Below are positions 1 to 5,569 of a DNA stretch of 6,547 bases, piece after piece. Source of the stretch: Lentimicrobiaceae bacterium (GTDB lineage Bacteria > Bacteroidota > Bacteroidia > Bacteroidales > SKPS01); contig SKPS01000051.1 in assembly GCA_007119395.1 (NCBI GenBank), positions 1-6,547 on the forward strand, read 5' to 3'. The translations under genes were made by a program, and so were the position numbers. The notes beneath the pieces were generated by a model. It was not told the DNA's origin and made no database searches. It saw nothing but the letters and a program-made list of their open reading frames with translations. Numbering within the stretch: the stretch's first letter is position 1; each line of letters begins with the position of its first letter.

Positions 1-7
1 CCGAAGC

Positions 8-38
8 TTTTCTGCCATTCAGGAACTGAGTATTTTTG
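8..38 (+). promoter_or_regulatory. Bacteroidota-type promoter of the P-type ATPase gene
   Basis: Positions 31-38 read TATTTTTG, an exact match to the Bacteroidota -7 consensus TAnnTTTG used by the primary sigma factor of that phylum. A TTTT at 8-11 (three of four matches to the -33 TTTG) lies 19 bp upstream, within the usual spacing. Transcription would start a few bases after 38, giving a leader of roughly 25-30 nt before the ATG at 69. The TTG at 36-38, which could be mistaken for a start codon, is part of this box. The -7 match is seen directly; promoter activity is inferred. Confidence 0.6.
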
Positions 39-68
39 TCGAAAATAAAAATATCCTCATATATCAAC

Positions 69-2777
69 ATGAACACACAACGCGAGCAGCAGGAAAAGCA
101 AAAATGGCACTCCATGGGGGGCGATAAAGTGTTAGAGTCACTGGCAAGCGACAAAGAAAACGGTTTGTCAGCCAGTGAGGTAAAAGAGCGTCTCGAAAAA
201 TATGGCCGCAACGAAATCCCAAAGGTTAAAAAAAGAACCTGGTGGATGCGATTGCTGATGCAGTTTCATAATGTGCTTATTTATGTTCTGATGGTCGCTG
301 CTGTCATAACTGCCCTTATGGACCATTGGATTGACACCTGGGTGATTCTGGCTGTGGTGGTTATTAATGCCCTTATAGGATTTATACAGGAAGGGAAGGC
401 AGAGCGGGCACTGGAGAGCATCCGGGAGATGCTTTCACTTGAAGCGATTGCAATTCGGGATGGCAAGAGGCAAACCATAGAGGCAGAGGAACTTGTGCCC
501 GGTGATATTGTAATGCTCAAATCGGGCGATAAAGTGCCGGCCGATATCAGACTGGTGCAGTCCAAAGACTTTCGTGTGGAAGAATCTCCACTTACCGGCG
601 AATCCACCGCTGTGGAGAAGAACACGGAGGCTGTTGACGAGTCGGCAGTTATTGGGGATCAGTTATCCATGGCATTCTCAGGCACAGTGGTGGTGTACGG
701 CAAAGCCACTGGTGTAGTGGTAAGCACCGGGGCTGAAACCGAAATAGGCCGTATTAACCAAATGATCTCGTCTGTTGAGGACATAACCACACCTTTGCTA
801 CAGCAGATTGAAAAGTTTGGCAAGTGGCTTTCAGTGATTATTTTGCTGGGTGCCGGAGCATTTTTTGCGTTTGGGTACTTTTTCCGCGACTACTCACTCG
901 CCGAACTGTTTCTTGCCGCCATCGGTCTTGTGGTTGCATCCATCCCCGAAGGGTTGCCCGCCATTATGACCATCACCCTTGCCATAGGGGTGCAGCGCAT
1001 GGCCAACCGCAATGCCATCATTCGCCGACTGCCATCGGTTGAGACCCTGGGGGCCGTTAATGTGATTTGTTCCGATAAAACCGGCACCCTGACCAGAAAT
1101 GAAATGACCGCCAAAACCATTATCACGGCTGACAAAGAATACCACGTGGAAGGCACCGGCTATGCTCCGGAAGGGAAAATCCTGCATGACGATAAGGAGG
1201 TTAACCCGGAAGATGACAAGGTGCTGATGCAACTGCTGCGGGCCGCAAGGCTTTGTAATAATGCTGAAATTGGCAAGGAGGAAGGGAAATGGAAACTCAC
1301 CGGAGCACCCACCGAAGGGGCTCTGCTGGCGCTTAGCTACAAAGCAGGTTTAAAAGACTTCAAACCTGAACGTATTGACAGCATCCCCTTTGAGTCGGAC
1401 CACAAATACATGGCTACACTTAACAAGTTTGACGACGAAGTGATGGTGTTTATGTCGGGCGCACCTGAACGTGTGATGGAGTTTTGCACCCAGCAATATA
1501 CTGCTGACGGGGGTGCGGACATCGACGCGGATTTCTGGGAAAAGGAAATTGAGAAAGTTGCCGCCAAGGGGCAGAGAATGCTGGGTTTGGCCTACAGCAA
1601 GAGCGACAGCGGGCGTACTGAAATTGATAAAGAGACTTGCGAAAAGCGAAAGATCTTTTTGGGTGTTGTGGGCATTATTGACCCACCCCGCGACGAGGTG
1701 GTGGATGCCATCAAAGAGTGTAAAGAGGCTGGCGTTGAGGTGAAAATGATTACCGGCGACCACGCCATCACGGCAAGAGCCATCGGCAAGGAAATAGGAA
1801 TTGGCGATGGAGAGAAGTCAATCACCGGTAAGGAGCTGGAACAAATGAGTGACGAGGAGATGCGCAAAGTGGTGGGCGAATACGACATCTATGCCCGTAC
1901 CAGTCCTGAACATAAACTCAGGCTTGTGACAGCCCTGCAGGAGAACGGCAAGCTAGCCGCCATGACCGGCGATGGTGTGAATGATGCCCCTGCGCTGAAA
2001 AAGGCCAATATTGGCATTGCCATGGGCATAAAAGGCACCGAAGTGAGCAAGGACGCCTCAGCCATGGTGCTGGCCGATGATAATTTTGCCACCATCGTAA
2101 ACGCCATTGAAGAGGGTCGTACGGTGTATGACAACATCCGCAAGGCGCTGCTCTTTATTCTCCCTACCAATGGCGCCGAAGCCTTGGTGCTGATGTCGGC
2201 TATCCTGCTTGGTATTGCCATGCCCATCACCCCGGCTCAAATACTGTGGGTAAACATGGTTACAGCAGTTACCCTTGCATTGGCACTCTCTTTTGAACCG
2301 ATGGAAAGTAATGTGATGGAGCGTCCACCAAGGGGCGCCGGAGAATCCATTCTGGGTAAGCTGTTTATCTGGCGTATCACCTTTGTGTCTGTGGTGATCG
2401 GAGGGTTAACACTTGCCGCCTTCACCCTGTTGAGAAACAATGGACTTGATGATGACGCTGCGCGAACCATCGCCGTGAATACCCTGGTGGCCGGACAACT
2501 CTTCTACCTGTTCAACTGCCGTAAAATAGAAACTCCAGCTTTGGCCAAAGGGTTCTTTGATAACTGGTATGCGTTTTTGGCAGCAGGTGCTCTCATCCTC
2601 CTTCAAATGGCATTTGTGTATCTCCCCTTTATGAACACATTCTTTGGCACACAAGCCATTGAAGCCAGCTACTGGCTCTATCCACTCGCAGCAGGTGTAT
2701 TGGTTTTTCTGCTGGTAGAACTGGAGAAGCTTATTATTCTGAGGTTTAAACAGACCTCCGACCACAGTGCTAAATAA
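69..2777 (+). CDS. P2-type cation-transporting ATPase (Ca2+-ATPase-like, altered ion site)
   Basis: This is a 902-residue inner-membrane pump that uses ATP, through a phospho-aspartate intermediate, to move cations. An N-terminal cation-ATPase domain (about 10-65) is followed by M1-M2 (66-106), the actuator domain with TGES at 176-179, M3-M4 (about 254-306) with PEGLP at 293-297, and the phosphorylation site DKTGT at D336. Next come the nucleotide domain (PFESDHKYM-type segment, then SGAPE at 463-467), DPPR at 538-541, TGDGVND at 633-639 and M5-M10 (about 692-891). Length and PEGLP fit the P2A (SERCA/PacL) branch. By comparison with SERCA, the M5 Asn and Glu (N701, E704) and M6 Asn and Thr (N729, T732) are kept, but the M6 Asp is A733 and the M8 Glu is Q810, so the ion cannot be named. 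S463 replaces the usual Lys of KGAPE. I chose ATG at 69; an upstream in-frame TTG at 36 lies inside the promoter box. It appears to be a single-gene transcription unit. Confidence 0.93.
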   Translation: MNTQREQQEKQKWHSMGGDKVLESLASDKENGLSASEVKERLEKYGRNEIPKVKKRTWWMRLLMQFHNVLIYVLMVAAVITALMDHWIDTWVILAVVVINALIGFIQEGKAERALESIREMLSLEAIAIRDGKRQTIEAEELVPGDIVMLKSGDKVPADIRLVQSKDFRVEESPLTGESTAVEKNTEAVDESAVIGDQLSMAFSGTVVVYGKATGVVVSTGAETEIGRINQMISSVEDITTPLLQQIEKFGKWLSVIILLGAGAFFAFGYFFRDYSLAELFLAAIGLVVASIPEGLPAIMTITLAIGVQRMANRNAIIRRLPSVETLGAVNVICSDKTGTLTRNEMTAKTIITADKEYHVEGTGYAPEGKILHDDKEVNPEDDKVLMQLLRAARLCNNAEIGKEEGKWKLTGAPTEGALLALSYKAGLKDFKPERIDSIPFESDHKYMATLNKFDDEVMVFMSGAPERVMEFCTQQYTADGGADIDADFWEKEIEKVAAKGQRMLGLAYSKSDSGRTEIDKETCEKRKIFLGVVGIIDPPRDEVVDAIKECKEAGVEVKMITGDHAITARAIGKEIGIGDGEKSITGKELEQMSDEEMRKVVGEYDIYARTSPEHKLRLVTALQENGKLAAMTGDGVNDAPALKKANIGIAMGIKGTEVSKDASAMVLADDNFATIVNAIEEGRTVYDNIRKALLFILPTNGAEALVLMSAILLGIAMPITPAQILWVNMVTAVTLALALSFEPMESNVMERPPRGAGESILGKLFIWRITFVSVVIGGLTLAAFTLLRNNGLDDDAARTIAVNTLVAGQLFYLFNCRKIETPALAKGFFDNWYAFLAAGALILLQMAFVYLPFMNTFFGTQAIEASYWLYPLAAGVLVFLLVELEKLIILRFKQTSDHSAK

Positions 2778-2778
2778 G

Positions 2779-2960
2779 CAAATTAGCACATTAACATTAG
2801 CACATCCTCACATCCTCACATCCTCACATCCTCACATCCTCACATCCTCACATCCTCACATCCCCACATTCCCACATTCCCACATCCCCACATCCCCACA
2901 TCCCCACATCCCCACATCCTCACATCCTCACATCCTCACATCCTCACATCAGCACATTAG
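2779..2960 (+). repeat. Tandem octamer array 1 (CACATCCT family, about 23 units)
   Basis: From 2801 to 2960 there are 20 uninterrupted 8-bp units: seven CACATCCT (2801-2856), one CACATCCC, two CACATTCC, four CACATCCC (2881-2912), four CACATCCT (2913-2944), one CACATCAG and one CACATTAG. Degenerate units CAAATTAG (2779-2786), CACATTAA (2787-2794) and a 6-nt CATTAG (2795-2800) extend it back to one base after the ATPase stop codon. The outer units are of the CAG/TAG type found in array 2, while the inner ones form blocks of like variants. This suggests expansion and local homogenisation by slippage. There are no spacers, so it is not CRISPR. The frames through it encode only low-complexity His/Pro/Ser/Thr peptide and are not believable genes. 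Function unknown. Confidence 0.97.
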
Positions 2961-2984
2961 CCATCTTATGTCAAAAAGTTCGGT

Positions 2985-2992
2985 TACTTTTG
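2985..2992 (+). promoter_or_regulatory. -7 promoter box of the desaturase gene
   Basis: TACTTTTG matches the Bacteroidota -7 consensus TAnnTTTG exactly. It lies 25 bp after the end of octamer array 1 and 57 bp before the chosen ATG, giving a leader of roughly 50 nt. No clear TTTG is present at the -33 position; the region around 2964-2969 is only a weak candidate. The TTG at 2990-2992 is the tail of this box and not a start codon. No Pho-like half-sites in 11-bp phase are seen upstream, unlike the two downstream genes. Confidence 0.5.
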
Positions 2993-3049
2993 TCCAGAAG
3001 GAATCGCATCCCTGATGTTGTTTCAATCTTGATTATCAATAAAGCACCC

Positions 3050-4135
3050 ATGGACTACAAAATATCATTCAACAACCGTCGAGATCTCTTATTTACCCGT
3101 GTGCTGAAGCTGCGGGTGAATGAGTATTTTGAGGAGGCAGGCCTTTCCAGGTATCACACGCCGGCCATGGTGTGGAAGACAATAGTGATGATGGGCCTTT
3201 ACATCACTCCTTTTGTGTTGATTCTTTGTTGCGGTTTTCCCGGTTGGCTGAACATGGTGCTGTATGTGGTGATGGGTATTGGACTGGCCGGGGTTGGGAT
3301 GTCGGTGATGCACGATGGCAATCATTTTGGATACTCTGCGAATCACAAGGTGAACCGGTTGATAGGGAACACCATCTTTCTTTTGGGTGCTGATGCTTAC
3401 AACTGGAAGATCAAGCACAACAAGTTACACCATATATATACCAACATTTACGGCAGCGACGAGGACATCAACAGCAGGGCGATTCTGCGGTTTGCCTTTG
3501 CTGCCCCTTTGCGTTCGTACCACCGTTACCAGCATTGGTATGCCTGGGCGTTGTATGCACTGATGTCTCTTTCGATGATTTTCAGGGATGTCTCTAAGCG
3601 CTGGGAATACCGTAGTCGTGGAGTGACCAATATCTCTCCTGAGCTGTTCAGGCGTTCGATGGTATGGCTGCACGTGTCGAAGGTGCTCTATTTTGGCATC
3701 ATCATCGGCTTTCCCTTGTTGTTCACCGCCATGCCCTGGTGGCAGGTGCTGCTGGGGTTTCTGCTGATGCATATTGCAGCCGGGATTATCATGAGTTTGA
3801 TCTTTCAGATGGCCCATGTGGTAGAAGGGCCTGTGCAAACGCTGTGCGATGAAAACCGCAGGGTAGACCACTCCCTGATCGTGCACCAGCTGAAATCCAC
3901 CGCCGATTTTGCCCGGCATAACAAGCTGCTTTCGTGGTATGCCGGCGGACTAAACTATCAGATCGAGCACCACCTCTTCCCCAGGGTTTGTCATATTCAC
4001 TACCCGGCACTGGCACCCATCGTGGAAGCCACAACCCGCGAATTCAACCTGCCCTACCATGTGCACCCACGTCTCACCGACGCACTCAGATCACACTTCT
4101 TTATGCTCAAAAAACTCGGCAGAGAGAAAGTCTAG
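3050..4135 (+). CDS. Membrane fatty acid desaturase (acyl-CoA/acyl-lipid, QIEHH type)
   Basis: This 361-residue integral membrane di-iron enzyme would insert a double bond into a fatty acyl chain, using O2 and electrons from a ferredoxin or cytochrome b5-like donor. All three histidine boxes are present: HDGNH at 88-92, HNKLHH at 123-128 and QIEHH at 304-308 followed by LFP. A further conserved-looking His lies in QMAH (H256). Hydrophobic segments are near 42-62, 66-86, 162-179 and 208-252. Gln as the first residue of box 3 is typical of the linoleoyl-CoA and front-end (delta-5/delta-6) desaturase branch, but there is no N-terminal cytochrome b5 domain, so a separate donor is needed. Substrate and double-bond position cannot be read from the sequence. 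I chose ATG at 3050, about 57 bp after the promoter box; an in-frame TTG at 2990 would add 20 unconvincing residues and falls in that box. The gene implies access to oxygen. Confidence 0.93.
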   Translation: MDYKISFNNRRDLLFTRVLKLRVNEYFEEAGLSRYHTPAMVWKTIVMMGLYITPFVLILCCGFPGWLNMVLYVVMGIGLAGVGMSVMHDGNHFGYSANHKVNRLIGNTIFLLGADAYNWKIKHNKLHHIYTNIYGSDEDINSRAILRFAFAAPLRSYHRYQHWYAWALYALMSLSMIFRDVSKRWEYRSRGVTNISPELFRRSMVWLHVSKVLYFGIIIGFPLLFTAMPWWQVLLGFLLMHIAAGIIMSLIFQMAHVVEGPVQTLCDENRRVDHSLIVHQLKSTADFARHNKLLSWYAGGLNYQIEHHLFPRVCHIHYPALAPIVEATTREFNLPYHVHPRLTDALRSHFFMLKKLGREKV

Positions 4136-4230
4136 CCATCCCCACATCAGCACATCAGCACATCAGCACATTAGCACATTAGCACATTAGCACATTAGCA
4201 CATTAGCACATCAGCACATCAGCACATTAG
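4136..4230 (+). repeat. Tandem octamer array 2 (CACATCAG/CACATTAG, 11 units)
   Basis: Eleven perfect units occupy 4143-4230: three CACATCAG, five CACATTAG, two CACATCAG and one CACATTAG. A degenerate leading part (4136-4142, CCATCCC) fills the gap to the desaturase stop codon, and CACCTT at 4231 looks like a decayed trailing unit. The family is the same as array 1, whose two last units are CACATCAG and CACATTAG. Because 8 and 3 share no factor, consecutive CACATTAG units put a TAG in every forward frame within 24 bp. No spacers, no inverted repeats and no associated transposase are seen. Function unknown. Confidence 0.96.
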
Positions 4231-4239
4231 CACCTTCAA

Positions 4240-4279
4240 CCTTAATCTTATTGTAACATGATGGTAATGATCAGGCAAT
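4240..4279 (+). promoter_or_regulatory. Pho-box-like operator upstream of the porin gene
   Basis: Four 7-bp half-sites repeat every 11 bp with 4-bp gaps: CCTTAAT (4240), TTGTAAC (4251), TGGTAAT (4262) and AGGCAAT (4273). Three share TAA at positions 4-6 and the fourth has CAA. PhoB-family response regulators are known to bind tandem 7-bp direct repeats separated by 4 bp. The last half-site ends 10 bp before the -7 box, the same distance as upstream of pstS in this window. Repeat geometry is seen; binding by a PhoB-like activator is inferred. Confidence 0.6.
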
Positions 4280-4289
4280 GATGTGCCGG

Positions 4290-4297
4290 TAGTTTTG
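4290..4297 (+). promoter_or_regulatory. -7 promoter box of the porin gene
   Basis: TAGTTTTG is an exact match to TAnnTTTG. There is no TTTG at the -33 position; that place is occupied by the Pho-like half-sites, as expected for an activator-dependent promoter. The predicted leader is about 25 nt, A-rich and without a Shine-Dalgarno sequence. Confidence 0.6.
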
Positions 4298-4325
4298 CAG
4301 TGTCAAAATTTCATTAACCAAAACT

Positions 4326-5465
4326 ATGAAAAGAATGAAAAAGACTTTTATGCTGGGAGTTGCTATTTGTTTTTCGATGCTGCTCCTTTTAACCGCCAGT
4401 GTTGATGCCCAGGATTTCCGAATTCGTGGTCGTTTACATATGGATGGGATTTACGGTATTAACGAAGATGCAAAGATGTTCAGTAACGGTTTTAACAACC
4501 GCAGGGCACGTTTGGGCATGACAGGAACCATCGCACCGGGTTGGGATGGTATTGTTGAGATTGATGTAGCCGACGCGGTACTTGATCCGAAAGACTTCCG
4601 TTTGCGTCGTCGCTTTGAGAATGGTGGTGCTTTGCTCATTGGCCAGTTCAAGGTGCCCCAGGGGATGAACCAGCTCACCAGTTCCAACTCGATCACTTTT
4701 ATCGAGCGTGCATCGAGCAACAACGCCATTCCTGATGCGCGTCGTATTGGTGTGGGTTACACCTACTTCAAACCCACTTTCGGGTTTCAGTCGATGCTTT
4801 TTGGTCGCAGTCTGGGACAGCGTGCCACATTGAACAACGACATGCCGATCGGTCTCGGTCTGCGTGGAACCTTCTTCCCCAAGATTGGTGAAGGGCAGTT
4901 CCATATTGGCGCTTCCGCTGTGTTTCAGCAGCACTGGGGATACCCTGAACTTCGTTTCAACGACAGACCTGAGGCGCGTGACAGCAAAGGTGGCAGCGTT
5001 CGCTTTACCGATGTGCGCGTGAATGATGCCCAAAGCACCTTCAAGGCAGGTCTTGAGATGCTCTACATCCACGGTCCTTTCAGCATCGAAGGGGAATACC
5101 TGCAGCTTGGCGTCAACAGAAAAGACGACAACAACCCCAACTTCAATGCTTTCCACGTACAGGCATCCTATGTGCTGACCGGTGAGAGTCGTTCTTACCG
5201 CAGTGGCCTGCCCGGTGGAATCTCACCCTCAGGTGATAAAGGTGCCTGGGAAGTCGCACTCAGATACAGCGTGCTGAACCTCAACGACGAATTCCCCGAT
5301 GTGATCGCCTTTAACGGTGGCGAACAGAGCAATATCACCATCGCTCTTAACCATTATGTTACCTCACGCCTCCGCTTTATGGCCAACGTGGTGATCATCG
5401 ATACCGATAAACTGGAAGACAAAACCCCGGTGGTAGCCATGGTAAGAGCCCAGTTTAACTTCTAG
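4326..5465 (+). CDS. Outer-membrane porin, phosphate-selective O/P (OprO/OprP) family
   Basis: This 379-residue protein is predicted to be an outer-membrane beta-barrel that admits anions, most likely phosphate. It has a classical signal peptide: basic start (KRMKK), hydrophobic core to about residue 23, and a VDA cleavage site after A28, leaving mature QDF. Family-like segments follow in order: RRARLGM at 59-65, LLIGQFKVP at 103-111 and the SSNS...FIER stretch at 119-128, all resembling conserved parts of the Porin_O_P domain. Alternating polar/hydrophobic strands run to the end, and the last residue is Phe (AQFNF), the usual barrel-assembly signal. It is shorter than Pseudomonas OprP (about 440 residues). 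Specificity for phosphate is inferred from the family, the Pho-like operator upstream and the adjacent pstS; the ligand residues of OprP cannot be aligned by eye. Met1 (4326) and Met4 (4335) are both possible starts. No hairpin terminator is seen after it. Confidence 0.88.
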   Translation: MKRMKKTFMLGVAICFSMLLLLTASVDAQDFRIRGRLHMDGIYGINEDAKMFSNGFNNRRARLGMTGTIAPGWDGIVEIDVADAVLDPKDFRLRRRFENGGALLIGQFKVPQGMNQLTSSNSITFIERASSNNAIPDARRIGVGYTYFKPTFGFQSMLFGRSLGQRATLNNDMPIGLGLRGTFFPKIGEGQFHIGASAVFQQHWGYPELRFNDRPEARDSKGGSVRFTDVRVNDAQSTFKAGLEMLYIHGPFSIEGEYLQLGVNRKDDNNPNFNAFHVQASYVLTGESRSYRSGLPGGISPSGDKGAWEVALRYSVLNLNDEFPDVIAFNGGEQSNITIALNHYVTSRLRFMANVVIIDTDKLEDKTPVVAMVRAQFNF

Positions 5466-5477
5466 AGCTCCTTAACA

Positions 5478-5517
5478 ATATCACATCATCTTAACAACGG
5501 TGCAACAATTCTGTAAC
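5478..5517 (+). promoter_or_regulatory. Pho-box-like operator upstream of pstS
   Basis: Three good 7-bp half-sites lie 11 bp apart with 4-bp gaps: TCTTAAC (5489), GTGCAAC (5500) and CTGTAAC (5511). A weaker in-phase fourth, ATATCAC, is at 5478. CTGTAAC differs from the E. coli half-site CTGTCAT at two positions. The last half-site ends 10 bp before the -7-like box. An extra CTTAACAA at 5471 repeats the one at 5490 but is out of phase. Binding by a PhoB-like regulator is inferred; the position before a phosphate-binding protein gene supports it. Confidence 0.68.
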
Positions 5518-5527
5518 AAGACCTGGA

Positions 5528-5535
5528 TAATATTG
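5528..5535 (+). promoter_or_regulatory. -7-like promoter box of pstS
   Basis: TAATATTG matches TAnnTTTG with one mismatch. It sits 10 bp after the last Pho-like half-site and leaves a leader of about 30 nt, A-rich, before the ATG at 5570. No -33 TTTG is present at normal spacing, which agrees with an activator-dependent promoter. The call rests mainly on the spacing shared with the porin promoter. Confidence 0.5.
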
Positions 5536-5569
5536 CATCATCAAATAAAACAGAATAAACATCAACAAA

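Noticed and set aside
2767..3015. 82-codon frame through octamer array 1, starting at GTG and encoding repeated His-Pro-His-Ile-Leu-Thr-Ser-Ser
   Set aside because: It overlaps the end of the ATPase gene, consists almost wholly of translated octamers with a 24-bp peptide period, and exists only because the G-free repeat contains no stop codons in any frame.
2968..3015. 15-codon ATG frame just before the desaturase, a possible leader peptide
   Set aside because: The -7 box at 2985-2992 lies inside it, so a transcript from that promoter would start downstream of its ATG.
3934..4182. 82-codon frame overlapping the desaturase end and running into array 2
   Set aside because: It lies in another frame of the well-supported desaturase, including the sequence for the third histidine box, and ends in a repeat-encoded TAG; no sign of selection as protein.
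2779..4230. CRISPR array
   Set aside because: Units are 8 bp, contiguous and without unique spacers, and no cas genes are nearby.
4434..5156. 240-codon frame on the - strand opposite the porin
   Set aside because: Antisense to a clear porin gene with a signal peptide and Porin_O_P features; the translation has no recognisable domain and follows codon periodicity of the + strand.
5463..5488. Intrinsic terminator after the porin gene
   Set aside because: Only a 6-bp GAGCTC palindrome at the stop codon is present, with no stem-loop followed by a T-tract.
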